NCBI GenBank assembly: GCA_013397695.1
Contig: VYZI01000003.1
Coordinates: 7,200,899 to 7,264,898 of the forward strand
Reading direction: 5' to 3'
DNA: 64,000 nt
Origin: Centropus unirufus
Lineage: Eukaryota > Chordata > Aves > Cuculiformes > Centropidae
Shown here: piece by piece, positions 38,341 through 52,215 of the stretch
Numbering within the stretch: position 1 is the first letter of the stretch
Layout: each line of letters begins with the position of its first letter
The notes under the pieces: model-generated
What the model saw: the letters and a program-made list of their open reading frames with translations, nothing else
Told to the model about the DNA's origin: nothing
The model's database searches: none
Made by a program: the position numbers and the translations under genes

Positions 38341-41300
38341 TAAACGGCTGCTTAACGTACGAGTTGCCTGGTGCTCAGCAGGTTCACGGAGCTTACACAA
38401 GCCTCATTCAAGGGAAGTGAGAGCCAAAAGCTGTTACAGCATTGATCCCAAGGCTGTTGTCAGTCTTGGAACAAGTCCAAGTCAAACATAATTTCTTCTT
38501 AGCACAGGGACTCACACTTTGGGAACAAAACCAAATGCTGTCAAACTGTGAAACAATTGACTTTTTTGGTTACAAGTAATTAATGCTATTTCAATCTCCG
38601 AAAAGAAAGCAAAGAAACCACAGAAGGTTCAAATATAGGACTACCCACCTTTCTTTCACTACCTATCTCAAGAGATGTGAATCCATTAGAATATGGCTCC
38701 AGATGCCAAAAACAATAAAAATGCAGACTTTAAAGTCTAGCCAAATTGTGGTTAAAGTTATTTCTCGGTGGAACACACTCACTCATTAATTTTAAGGCTG
38801 GACATTCTCCAAACTCTGTGGTTGCTTTGCAACAAGGGATAAGATCCCAATCATTAGAATTCTTATATTTCACTATTTTTTTCTGATATATCCAATTGAA
38901 TAAAAAGTAGGGTATCAGAACTTTGTTGCTTTCTGAAGAAAAGCAAATAAGTAAAGTAAACATGTTGTATATGGACACAAGCATTGAAAAGAGACTTAAG
39001 GAGTTTAGAGTCCGTAAATCAGTGAAGATCAGTGGTTTGGATCATGTGTAAGTGGTGTGGTGTTCCAGTGTTCTCATTTTAATAGATAGAAAGTGCTGTG
39101 GTCAAATGCTTGCAGCATAATTAAATTCATATGAAATAGTTTAATTTCAATATAATTGTCAAGAAAAGGTGATTTGTTTGGAGAACTTAAGAAAAACAGC
39201 ATATGAAAGACTTAGGCTTTTGTATAAAACAATGTGAAGTGCACTGTTCTTCAGAGGCACTTGGATAAATAAATTAATGAACGCACCAGCAGAACAAGGG
39301 GCTTCCAAAGCAGCAAAAAATCCTTTATGAAAGATCATGCACAAAATCAAACTCTTATATTAAAAGATGCTATTAAACAGCATGAGGAAGGCTTGTGGCT
39401 ACTTTGAAAATAGATTGATTTTTTAAAAAAACAAAATCCTGCAGTATTTCTTCTGCAGTAGAACTAACTTGTATTGTAAACTTCAAAGGAATACAATGAA
39501 TAGAAGTATAGGTCTCTGCTAAAAAGCACAGCAATTTTATGGCAAACTGATTTTAGGTTATGTTTTGTTAAGAAAGATCAACATTCTATTGAACTTCTGT
39601 TTAAAAGCATGAGATACCTTGCTCAGGATTTTTCCTACAATATTCCTTGACTTCTGCTCGTGATCTTTGCATTGTACAAGAAAGTGGCCTTTCAGTTAAT
39701 CTAAAGATACCTAGTCATATTAAAATATTAAAAAATTAGACTAAAACTTCTTAAGGAAGCTTAAGGTTTTGCTCAGAAAGTTGATCAGTGCAATGCAGGG
39801 AGTATCTTTATATCTAATCTTCTTCTTGCACTCCTTAGCACCGATGCTCTTAAATACTCCTTAACATCTGCTGACGGCCACTGTGGTAGAAAGGATACTA
39901 GATGAGATGAGTCTTGTCCTGACCAGTGTGGATTTTGGCAGAGAGGACCTCCTGGCCCTGCTGAGGTCAATGTTACAATTCCTACACAACATAGGTGAAC
40001 TCTCAGGTAATCCTGGATTATTTTTGGGGTGTCTGTGCCTATGACAAGAAATGAATGCTACTGGCACCGCAAGCAAGCAGCAGTGCAACCTGCATTGCTC
40101 TTGGACAAATGTGGGTTTGCCCTCTGGAAAGAATATTCAGTTGTGTTTCCTTTCCTTGGAAAACCACTTGTGAGCTCACTCCACAGATTGGTTTTAATCC
40201 TGAAGATGCCACTGGGTTAAAACTAGTATGATTCTGCTGTTGACCTCTCTTGATCCCAATGTTGCCTGGGCTGCCCCCACCATCCCTTGTTCTAGTCCAG
40301 TGCCAGCAGCTCCACAACATTTCCATAGCTGTGCCTCTAGCTTCAAAGGACTTTTATCAAGATGCCTTTCATGTGTACCCCTTCCCTTCTGATGCTGTAA
40401 ATGACATGAACTCAAATGAAGGGAGTTAAATTTGGATTTTCATGCTAAGCTTTGAACAACCAGAGTTTAGCCGTTTTAAGGAAGACCTTTTATACAACTT
40501 CCCTGTATCTCTGGTGGTATTATTTCCTTTGCCTTTTTCTTAGCCCCACAGCTGTTTGAAAATTGAAAAAAATCTCGTAACTATCACTACACATGAAACA
40601 ATATGCAAAGTATCCTCCACAAAGCTGAGCAAATAATTCTGGATATGTGTAAAATGCTTGATTGATTCTTAGGAACTCTTACAACCTGTGACATGGCTGG
40701 ATTAAAAAAAAAATCTTTGTTCACTTAATAGGCTAGGAAGGATTTTTATGTAAATTGACTGCACAGAGTTATTTTACTGTCAATATAGAATATAAAATCC
40801 ATTAATTTTAATTTGAACTAAATTTGGGGTGATATAAAAATAGGCAGTGGGCTTTAATTTCCAGAGGGGTGCATTAAATACCCCAGCTGGATCCTCTCAA
40901 TGTACTGATGGTTGTTGAAGTTATAGGACCACATGAAATTCCCTATAAGATTAGCCTATAGGTGCTTTGATGAATTTTTATTTCCATTTTCCAGGTGGGT
41001 GAACCACAGGGCTTTTATGAAAAAGGAAAGTTTTAAACAGCTAATTAGACCAGGGCTTTTGAAAGAAACCAATTCTTTAGGCTAAACCATTTAGGAAATC
41101 TTTGCTCACTTAGGTTTTAAGTGCTGAAGGTTTTGAATTCTTCTCTTGCAGGAGCTCCCTTGCAGACATACATGTGAATATCCAGCCTAATGATACGTCA
41201 GAAAGGACGGCCAAATGCAGCGATGCTTAGAATCACCAACCTTTTCTGAAAGGCTTTTCTGGCAGTTGTCATCACAAATGGTAAGTAGCAGCGGTTCATA

Positions 41301-44300
41301 GTGCTGGGGTAAGCAGCACTGGCAGTGACTTGCATTAGTGAGCAGCACGGGCTCCAGGGAGCAGATAAGACTCCAAAATCCTGCATGGGGATGTATTTCC
41401 CCAGATGTACTTAAAGCACTGATATGAGTTTTGGTCGTGCAAAACTTGTGTGCCTGCTTAATTTTAAACGTACAAGTAAATTCTATTCATATCAATACAC
41501 AGAGCATCCATTTAGAAACTGTAAAATCTAAATCAGCCTATTTTTTTTTAAGTTTGCGTTGCTCTGTTACTGAGGAGATTGTAATATCTAGTTGATATTG
41601 AGTCATTTTTTCCAACATTTACTTTGTTAGTGGGAACAGTATGACTACAGGATGGAAAGTTGTACATCTCTGTGCAACAGACTTCAGCTGGATGATTTAT
41701 GAGCGATGTGTGGGGTAAGATTTTAGAGAAATATAAATTATACCTGTTCATCATGTTGACTTCTTTTAATGTTTCCCATATGTTACTATGACAACATCCA
41801 TGGGATATATATTTTAGTTTCTATAGCACAGAGGAAGTGTGTCAGGCCTGCACATTTCACAGGATTTTATGGCTGAGTGCTGTGTCTAATGTTAGTTGTA
41901 AATCTTCTTGGAAAAATATATAAGGTGGTTTTCATCAAAGTGGCTCTTCTAACAACTCTGAAGTTTTTAATAAGCATAATTTAAATTTGAAAAGAACTTT
42001 TGCAGCCCTTGCAACATGGAATCTTCTAAATTGTGCAAGTGCTGCACAGAAAAGCAGAATCTTCATGGTAACAATTGCTGAACAAGTTGCGCAGTAAAAC
42101 ACGTTATGAAAACCCTTACGTCAATAAACTTTGGAAAAATATCTTGTGGCAAATATTCATTTCCCGCTTTCCTTATAGCAGATACAGAATGGTTTTTAAA
42201 CTTCTATTTTTATTTTTTTTTTGGAAAAATGGCTCAAATTTTTTTCTTAGTTCTCTAAATACCTTTTCCCTGGAACTTGAAGAGTTTTCATGATAGTAAG
42301 ATTTTTTTCCTTAAAAAAAAAGATATAAAAACTAAATGTAACTCTGAATTGGGTTAGACAGTCTCAGTTTCTGCACCAGAAAGTGTATGCATCTGAAACT
42401 AATGCTGAGAAAAGTGATAGTGAGTTGGGCTGATAAGTTGTTGAACAGAATTGCTCAGCAGGCCAAGAACCATTAATCAGAGGGAACATTCTCCCTGTGA
42501 TACCTCAGCATGTAGTTAAACAAGACTTCACTTATTTATTTACTTCTTGGTGTAATGTTTTTAATCAGAGTCAGAATGTTAACTGCAGAGGTTCTTCACA
42601 AACGTAAAATCTCCTCCAAATCACGAAGCTAGAACTGAATCATGATTACCCATAAAGAATGAAGAGTTTCAGTAATTTCCTGTCATTTTCCCACCAAATT
42701 AAATATTTGCCTTGCAATATGGCTGTCCAAAAACACCAGTCCGTCTCATATATAGCAATTGGAGCACCTTATATGAGGGCACCATTCCCACTTCTTTTTC
42801 TGTTCTAACACAGGTATGTTTATAAAGGAAATGAGAAAATCCACATCTCCTCAATCATCTAATTTTAGTCTATTTTTTTGTATCACTCTCATCTTGTCCT
42901 TGTAGCCACTGTAGCTTTTGTGCTTGTACACCTAATAAATCAGAGGAATATTGGCTTGTTTAGGATAAATGACTGCAGCTGCTTATTTTTACTCACATTT
43001 GCGATTGACTGTATTGGAATAACGGTGTACTTATATTTCCAAGCATTTAGTCATTTTTTCATTACCAGCAGCCCACATTGTGCTATGCCACTGGGCCTAT
43101 CATTGCAGGCTAGTTCTGCTCTCCTATAACTTCATTACTTCTTATAAAGCTTTAGCATTTTTAAGAAGCAAGGCTCTAGGGGAATTTTCACCTTAAAGAC
43201 ACCGGACAAAGGCAGCTAGCCAAGGGTGTTCTGAACCTCCTGAATAGTCCTCACCTGACCTTCCAGCAGTGGCAAGTACCACATCTTGAAGATTAGCTGA
43301 TGATTCACCAGTGCACCAGAAACAGCTCTGATGGCCACCTGGGGGGACATGAGAGACCTCCCGCATGTTACCCCACTGCTGCTTTGAGAATGACTGCTGT
43401 CAGCAGGATAACAGATTCGGAGTCCAGCTAACTCGCTGCCCAGCTGTGGCAGAGCTTTTATAAAACACTGTGCCTTTATTGTGACTTCTTGAAGTGAAGG
43501 CATGCAGCTAAGCTCTGTGACCTGCCTGGAATCTCCTATTTGATTTGGAGAGTCCCTTCCTGGAACCCACTACAGTATGAGCAAAGATCTGTGACCTCCT
43601 TTCCTCACCAGGCCAGCTGCTGGGACTCGGTTTCTTTGTCCTCTGCAGAAACAACGTGGCAGTAAAAATTGTCTCATGGCCTCCTTTCAGTTTAGGCTGG
43701 GCCTGTTTGAATTTTTGCAGATGTTTCAAATTCATCCTGTGCTTTCACTTAGATTTTTCTCCTCATTTGGAAAGTTATACAAGTTTCTTTTTGCAGAAGA
43801 GGCTTCCTTCATTTGGTAACACCAGACAAACTGTCAGAACAGAAGAGAAATAAAGAATTGTCCCGGTCTTCATGATTTCTTCATAAGATTATAGACACTG
43901 TTTTCCCGTGTGATTTCAGTTTGGCCATGCCAGCTTCACACAAAGGGCCAGAACATTTACAACCCTTTAATCTGACAGACCTAGACCCAAATTGCAAGTA
44001 TATGCCAAAGCACAAAGGACAGATTTATGTGGTGAAACTTGAGCCTATTCTGCTAATCCTGCCTGTAGAGGACTTTTATAGACATCAGCTGGAAAACTAA
44101 CAAAATTTTGATGGGGTCATTTCACCACCTGTGTTGTGGAGAAACACTGGTGGTGTGTTTATATATATTGTGCTAGAGATGCTGCAAAAACAATGGTGCT
44201 TTCAACTCTGTTAAATGGTGTAAGAAGAAAAGAAATTAAATTAATAAATACACTGATGTGTGTTTTCTCTGAAGAGTATGCTGAAAATTGTAAAGGTGTA

Positions 44301-44317
44301 CAATAGCTTAGGTTCCC

Positions 44318-44331
44318 TTTTTTTTTTTTTT
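44318..44331. repeat. Homopolymer run of 14 T
   Basis: A simple T run, preceded by GGTTCCC. The minus-strand sequence upstream of it shows no AATAAA within the expected distance and no retrogene-like frame, so it is annotated as a mononucleotide repeat. Confidence 0.85.
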
Positions 44332-47300
44332 CCAAGGGATCATACCAACATATGAAAATATTGCTAAGCATTTCCCCCATGAACTTAATGTATATCACAC
44401 AATCTAACTTTGGCAGAGGAATAGGAACAGGGAAAACTAAACTTTAGTCAATTTGCTGTATTCTCTGTGGTGGAAAGATAATTTCCAAAGCATGTAAGGG
44501 CCTTAGGTACATCAATCCACTGGAATTCTCTTGCTAAAAATCCCCTGTCCTACATTTATCATAGGGATACAAGGAGAGATTTAGAAACCTTCATTGCCAT
44601 TATTTCAGAAGGTTTGTGTTCCTTTACAGAAATGTGGTAGGAAAACAAGGGCACAGGTTTAGCCAAAATAATTGCTTTGATGAGGAGACAGTTATCTATA
44701 TCTATATTGACAACTATATTAAATAGTTTGTTTAGCTGTCATACTTAGTACTGTACCCACATCAGGCTAAATATATGTTTACTTTCCCTCACACTGCATC
44801 TCCAGCAGGTCTAGGTATTTGTGTAGGAACCCAGCTGGAAATGCCAGACAGAAAACTCTCTAAGGCACAGTATGAGAATTCTTGTTCATACCATGCTTCG
44901 TCTCAAAGCAAGTGAGAAAGCTCTACGTGCATATTTTTCTGATGCTGGAGCTCAGCTGAAAGGTGGGAAAATGAGATGGATTTCATTCTGGAATCAAAAG
45001 CAAATGGATTAGACATTGTTAAAAAAAAATAAAGAAAATGAATTAAGAAAGATGATAAGATGACCCCTAACCAGGCAGTTCCTGAACTTTGCAGGCAGTG
45101 TGCAATGGGAGAAGATAGGTAAGTCCCTCACAGAGGCTGAAGGAAAAGGGAAAATAATGAACGGACTGCAGTGAAACTCTCTGTAGCAACGCCATCACTG
45201 CTGACATGTAAATGAAAAGTACCACTTCAATCTGAAGACAGAATCTATGACAAAGGATTGACATCTTACTGACGTGCCACACATGATGCAAAATGTATTT
45301 ACCATTTTTAAAAATCACTCTGCGACTCAGAATATTTTATAAATGCATAGGAAATTTATGTGCCTCTCTAGGCTGCATTTGACAGTAGTGGTTTTGTGCT
45401 TGGTGCTGTAATGGTTCATTTCCATGAGGAAGCAAATAGAGTTGTAATGTGATAGTCACCAGAGCCATCAACACATTTACACCCCATGACTTTTCCCCAC
45501 TTGATAACACTATAGTTTATGGTGGATTTTGGCTGAACTCAAAGTAGAAAAGAAGACAAAGAACGGAAAGCTGATAGAAAAGATTCCCACATACTGAAAG
45601 CACATCTGCATCCAAGTTTGGAAGTTGAGTAGAAGTATTGGGAGGACAAAAAACCTGCATATGTCTTGGCAGTCTTGGTTAATTTGAGGTGTGACTCCTG
45701 GTTGAAGGAACTTTGGCATTAAGATCTGCATAGGAATGGCCAAATATGTTTTCCTTTCCTTTCTTTTTTTCCTGCCAGTATTTGGGGGTGTCTCCCTGAA
45801 TGTATCTGTCCTGTTTTCAGAGCAGAATTGTCCAGTGGCAGCTAGGTGCCTACGTGGCTGCTGTGAGTGGGAAAGTTAATTGTCTGAAGAAGTCTCAGTA
45901 GGCAGCCCATTTGGTGGGCAGTTATCTAAACTGACCAACAAACTGGAGAGAGGTTGTCTGTCCTGTGGATTATGAATTAGGTGTCTGTATGAGGCTGTCT
46001 TTGGTAGGTCCAATGCATTTCCTGCATTTTGAGGTCTAAATTGTGGGTTTGGATACAGATCAATGACTCCCTGCTTTAAAGTACTGGGTTATGCCTGACA
46101 CAGATCCGCTGTCATAGTAGTTAGAGTACAGACCCCAGAGGAGGAAGACTTGTCTTTTATTTTTTGTTCAGCCTTAAGAATTTGAAATAAGCAGATCCCA
46201 TCTAATTTTAAATGAACATCTTGGTTATTCACAGTGCTGCTGAAGCTAGACTGAAATGCCACAAACAGCATGAGATCCATGTAGCCAGAGAAAAATCTTT
46301 TTTAATAGTCCCTGTTTCTCAGGCTGTTTTGTCCACTTAGCATTAAAAACAAAATAGAAACTACTAAATAAAATGTCTGAAGTATTTTGAGAAAGATTGA
46401 GACTAAGCTTACCTCAGTGTCTTCATTCCTGGGCTCACAGATTTGTGCCCATCTGCAAAAGAGAAGGAATGTGCTCTATCTTTGCCGTCTTCTTTATCAT
46501 TTGGTAAACAGATTGGTTCTAGAAGTTACTGTAGTGGTCAGAGTTCCTAATATGGTCAGAGTGGTCACAGTGTTCACTATGACAACATGAATACTAGTGC
46601 ATCCATTTAAGAAAACTGCTGAAATAAACTGTGATTGAACTCATAATGAGATATCAATTCATCCTGCTGGGTTATTTGCATGCTGAGCTCTTCCTTTTTT
46701 ATTGAGAAACTCTAGATGGCAGGATGGAGATTTTGCAATGTTTCTAGGAAAATTGGCTAAAAATTGGCTAATCACTACTCAGGTGATAATATTAAAGGTC
46801 TGTCATGTCTGTTGGTGCTGGTACTGCCAAAGAGAAGGCATTAATCAGCATTTTGTGACATGATCATAGTTTAGGTCATTCTTATACTATAATTCCTATT
46901 TTATACTGAGACATTGTGGTGACAAATACTTTAGAAACTCTCATGAAAGATTTATTTTGTACGATGGAAACTTTGAGAAAATGAGAAATCTATTCTTCTG
47001 TCCTGTACACAACATAATTTTGCTGACACTGTGTACTAAGATTGCCCAAATAACAAAAAAGATGTATTACTACAAGTCATAATTTGTATTCAAAGAAGAA
47101 ATATAACTCTGAATGTCATCTGAAGTAGATACAGCACAATATTATTGTCTAGGCAAGTGACTCTGGCAGCTGTGAGACAGAGAACTGATAGGTCCTGCCT
47201 CGGGCAGAGGGGAAATGTTGATGCACCTGGATAGTCACACATTATCAAGAAGTCAAACTTGTGGTTTCATGCTCTGGTAGAAAGTGGCATTTCTCATCAC

Positions 47301-50128
47301 AAAAATATTTGATTATTCAAAAGACTAAGACCTGGGCTAAAGCTACACTACATCTGAGATTTAGTATGTGCTTCTTTATATTCAATGTTCTTGGAAAAAA
47401 GGCAGTCCACTGGGGGTTCAAAGATACTTTTTGACTTTTGTATCGACAAAACCAAACATAGGAAAGTAAGTAATAAGATTGTTGTTATAAAGTAACAACA
47501 CTTTTGAAACTCAATCCCCTTAAATAGCTCCATCTCTGTCCCTGGTGGCTATCAGTACTGAAGATGTAATTGAATTTTGTCACACAGTTAAGATCTGATT
47601 ATCAACAGACAGTTTATTCAGTCTTCGGCTTAATTTGCTGCAGAGGAAAAGACATCAATTGGCTTTGTGCAAGCCATATGTGGTCTGCAGGATGTGTGTA
47701 CTCAGGTGCAGTGCCGTGAAATGCAGGTGATCTCTCCAGTACTGGTTTATATCTTGGCAAAAAGCCAGAGCAGGAAAAGCCCACAAGGGAATGCCTCCAG
47801 GAGACTTCCAGATGGTTCTGTACTGGCAGCTTGAGCCCAGCTTGATTTATTTGTTTTGGCTAAGTATGGATATAGCATTCAAGTGAACTAGAACGCCAGT
47901 GGAAAGCTTGGAGCACTGAGGAGCACCATATAGGAGCAAAAGTGACTGCAATATGATTCCCAGTGCATGCTTTTGTGACTGCTATCCTCTTAGTAATTCC
48001 ATGAATTGGGTGTCACAGATCAATTTATAGATAGAGAGATAAGTATATATGGAAACATATCAAAAGCGTAAAGAAATATCTTCTAATTTCTTACTCCTGA
48101 TGATGCATTAGGTATTGCCTGGCATGGTTTCTGTGTATCAAATTCAAGCTTGTGATCTTTTTTTCCTCTTTTTCTTTCTACAGCATTTGTACTGCTATAT
48201 TTCGTCGTGCGGTTTTATTTATATTTTGCCAAGGTTATCCAGAAACCCTTGTTCCAATGTGCTGTTAAGTCAAAAGAAATAACTAGTTTTTTACTAGTAC
48301 TTTATACATTGTGCCTGAAATTCAAGATAACCTATGGCATAGTAGCAGGGCCAGTACGAATCTGCATCTGAGCTGTTGCATGAGCATAGATCTACAGCTC
48401 TGAAATAGCCACTTGGTGCTGACATTGGAGAGGCACTACAGAGCACCACTGACTGATACCTTGCTTCAGGATCACAAGGCTTTTGGCACACAAATATGGA
48501 CACTGATCATCACTGTCCACTGAGATAATTTTTCAGTAGAAAACTCTTATTTTGGTTTCTCTGAGTTTGCAATAAATATGAGTAGTTAACATCTACCAGA
48601 AGTTCTGTCAAATTCTCAGGTCATCCTTGGCCAGAGGAAGATTTGGGCAGTATTTCCTCATGGTTTCTTTTTTGTTTTTCTTGAAAAGCAGATCCTGCTG
48701 CCACGAGGCAGAATTAGAGCAGTGGGTCCAGAGATTTATTCAGTGATCAGAAGACTTCACTGATCAGACTGTAACTGTAAGATTGAATATGCCCTTAATC
48801 AATTCTGAATGACATCAGCTTTGGTGGGATTTTGTGGGCCCTAGGTGGAAAGTGCTAGGCCTCAAGAAATACTTTCCCACAAAGTATTTTCTCAGTTAAG
48901 TGATGGACTCAAAAGAAGTTTTGAAAGAGATGTTCTCTTTCTATGGTGTACAGCGCACCACTTTTCCTTAAAAGAAATTAATGAACCAAATGTCCAAGCC
49001 TGTTTCCTTGGGTGCAACCAAGCTCCAATAATCACCTTGGTTAGAGAAAATGCCCTTACAAAATTACCAGAAGGATCACTGCAGAGAAGTGCATTCAGTG
49101 TGACTGGTAACATGTTTCATGGTACTTCTCATTGCAACACTATATTCCTTGGAATGGTTTCAATTATACATAGTGAGTCAGGGTTTGCCTATGGGGACAA
49201 TGAAGCTGGCTTCAGACTTTGGAATTGTACAAGGGCTGGGGGCTGAGACTCAGTGACTCCTGCCAGGGACAGCATGAGCATCTAGTGCCTGTTGCTCTTC
49301 CTGCTGCTGTTGATTGGATGACAGAAATGGTGGCCATACCTCTGTAGTACCACCTGACTCTGCCTGCAAAACCTACCACCATCCTATACAGTCCACTCTC
49401 ACGGGGTTGTAGAAGTAAGCATGGCCTAGTAGGGCTGGTCTTCTCCTTGCATGCCCAAACCTAGTGACTGATGGCTCAAGGTGTATGTAGACTGAGTGTT
49501 AATAAGAAAGCTAGGAGAAATCAAATTTCCAGATTTAAAGATAACTTGAAGTCTACCTCTCCCAAAGAGGACACCTGGACAGAGAGGATTGCATGGGAAG
49601 TTAATTAAAATACCTATGAACGGCTAAAGCGTAACTCCGTCTACTTAGTGCAGTACGCCAAGTTGTGTCATACTATATAGCAAACTTGTCAGCTCACTGT
49701 ATGAGCCTGAATGAAAAAATGGGGTCACAATCACGCACAGAGATTAATACATCTCCTTGCAAAAAGTGTTATGAGACCAGTAAAGCTCATAGGGGGTCAG
49801 GACTGTGGTTTCCATATGACAGAACTTCCATCACATCTGGATGAGTTCTGACAACACTTCAAGGAAAGAGATCTGCCTGCTGCTCTCCATCCTGTGCAAG
49901 AACAGATATCCATGATATGACCTTTCAAAACAACAGGACCTCTCGTATTAAGGATATTTTCGTCATTGACTCTGAAATAACTGACAACAGGTCCTTCATA
50001 ACACGAGTTTTTATTGCACATTCCCAGAGAGAAGAGAAAATGGTTTGAGTATACAGAATCAGCTCTGAAAATTTGCAATCCAGTAAAATGGCTTTATCAA
50101 ACTTACATACCAACTACGCTATAGACTA

Positions 50129-50170
50129 TATAATATTTTAAAATATGCTTATAATATTTGAAAATATGCT
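50129..50170. repeat. 21-bp tandem duplication
   Basis: TATAATATTTTAAAATATGCT is followed directly by TATAATATTTGAAAATATGC plus T: two 21-bp units with one mismatch. Each unit holds a partly palindromic AT core. Confidence 0.8.
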
Positions 50171-52077
50171 GTCACTTATAAAGTTCTGAAAAAAACATTG
50201 CTCGATCTACAGGTCTGTTAAGAATTACAAGCCAGCACGACCAATGCATGAAATCACTGTGAGGCTTTGCTACCATTATCCATTTTTATCAGTCCCAGAA
50301 CTGGAAAGCCCACATGACATTTAGTGGTATATAAAGATATGACATCTGGAAACTGCTGCAACTTCTTACAAGCCAAGTAGAATAAAACATTAATTAAAAT
50401 GTTCATAAAGTGACAATGATAAATGGTTATGTAAGAAAGAAAACCACATGTGTCACTCTGACTTCCTTCACCCTCCTACTCCTCTAGCAAAAAAACTCTC
50501 AAACTGACAATCATCAGTTAACAAAGCAGTTAACAAAATTGCTATCATGACTGCAACAACTGAACAGATCTAAAAAGACTGAAGTCCTAGGAAAAGGAAT
50601 AAGAAGTGAGGAGTATCTGGGACCTCTATTTTTCTTGGTTGATTGGTAAATAAGAGCAACAGGAATGGGACAGGAATAATTGTGTGAGAGGTATCGGGAA
50701 TGGAGCCCGCTACAATAAAAGGAAAAGGAGCACTGCAGAAAGATGGATCTTGACTTTGGGAAGGTTTGGAGCTGTGCTAAAGTGGAAGGCAATCTAGATA
50801 GTAGATAGTGCCCTCTTTGTCCTGTAGGACAAATACATTGCTTGTGCCTACAAAGAACTGTCTCTTACTTTCTGCCTGACTAAACCATTGCACATGCTCT
50901 AGCAATAAAGCAATATCAGAGAAAACGAAAAGTATTTTGGAAGGCAGCAATCAATTTGTGCATGTCAGAAGAGTCAGACCCTGAAAATTTGGCAGAATCC
51001 AAGCCTGATGATACAAATCTCCTAGACTCATTGACATCTGCCGTATCACTTAGCCAGGCATTATACTGGCCTTGCATGTGTTCCTGCTGCTTCATACACT
51101 GCCAGGTAATGATGTTAAACTCATGAAAAAAAACCCGAGAAGAGAGAGTTACAGTACCATGGTCCTTCTGGATGGTCTTACCTCTGTCCATTCTTGCAAT
51201 AAGTCTTTTGAGTTTTTCCCACAATGGAAAACTTCTAGGTACCCTGTGCTTTGAAGAGAGAGGTACCTTGCTCTTAGTATGAAAATTATGTTAATTGCAT
51301 GGGAAAGGCATTTTTTATTGGAAAGCACAAAAAAAAGTGGATGGAGAGAAGAGGTCTAAGAATTTAGTGTTATTCATAAGAGCTGGATGAGCCCTTGTTT
51401 CATGTTCTAAGTGATGGTGGCTGCAAGGAAAACTAGTCTTTTTTATGGCATTAGCAATGAAAGAGGGGAAGAAGGGCTAGGACGGGATGCTGAGATACCC
51501 TCTACTGCTCCCTACCTCTGTCTCAGGCTTTCTCTTTCCTTTCAAAGTCTGTTTCTCTCCAGGAGGACTCTGAGGGAAACTGACTGGGGAACAAAGCTAA
51601 AGTATAACGATGAAGAGATTTCTTGGTGCTTGCTCATTTCAGCCACTGTACCCAAGGGCTGTTGTTCCTCAGTTTGGTTCCTTCCCTCCCAAGATGCTTC
51701 TTCCTATCTTATCTCTAGAAATGCTTTAGGGCTGCAGCATGCAGTACCAACAGTGTGAATGCATGCTGTCGGCTCCTTGATATACAACCTTCTCTGCACA
51801 AGCCCACCTCTAAGCCCACCTCTGTAGCTGGACAGAGGATGGGTTTGTTGTTTTCAGGAACTTGGCTCCCATTCAGAGTCATGGTGTAGCTAAATAATGC
51901 TCTGGAGACAAAAGTTCCTGTCCACTGGCTGCATATTTCTTTACACTCTTTCCTTGTTTCAATTAACTGCCCTCTCGGCTATGCTAGAGATGTTTATGAA
52001 GCCAAAAGCATGGAAACAGTCTTTGCTAAAATAACCTCTAATTTCAAAGCAATAAATGGAACTCGTGGAGCCTGTAT

Positions 52078-52215
52078 CTGTGGAGATACTAAAAAGCCAT
52101 CTGAACACGGTCCTGTACAGCCTGCGTTAGGTGGCCCTGCTTGAGCAGAGGGTTGGACTAGAGGAACTCCAGAGGCCCCTCCAACCTCAACCATTCTGTC
52201 ATTCTGGTGTTCTGT
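52078..52215 (+). mobile_element. CR1 LINE fragment (3' end)
   Basis: Plus-strand CR1 3' end of a different flavour from the copy at 32670. It reads 'tggagatactaaaaagccatctgaacacggtcctgtacagcctgc', then 'ggtggccctgcttgagcagagggttggactag', 'ctccagaggcccctccaacctcaacc', and finishes in ATTCTGTCATTCTGGTGTTCTG tail repeats. About 138 bp remain after 5' truncation. No coding sequence is present; the open frame on the opposite strand is a shadow. Confidence 0.93.

Larger units (their letters stand above)
32857..52077. other. Unique non-coding stretch, 19.2 kb
   Basis: The largest block without a recognised repeat or gene. The longest open frame is 133 codons (48845-49246, plus), with no known domain. 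Two minus-strand frames at 43216-43503 and 43508-43735 lie close together but in different phases and resemble nothing I know. It contains small tandem repeats at 38293-38340 and 50129-50170 and a 14-T run at 44318-44331. About 36900-37640 is pyrimidine-rich with a texture suggesting an eroded transposon, but I cannot name one. Confidence 0.5.

Noticed and set aside
43216..43735. Two adjacent minus-strand open frames (95 and 75 codons) suggesting a broken retrogene
   Set aside because: They are in different phases, no motif is recognisable, and there is no poly(A) tract or other retrocopy hallmark at the expected end.
44318..44331. T-run as the poly(A) tail of a minus-strand processed pseudogene
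   Set aside because: No AATAAA-type signal next to it on the minus strand and no gene-like sequence upstream.
48845..49246. 133-codon plus-strand open frame
   Set aside because: Composition looks ordinary but no domain, signal peptide or splice context could be identified.
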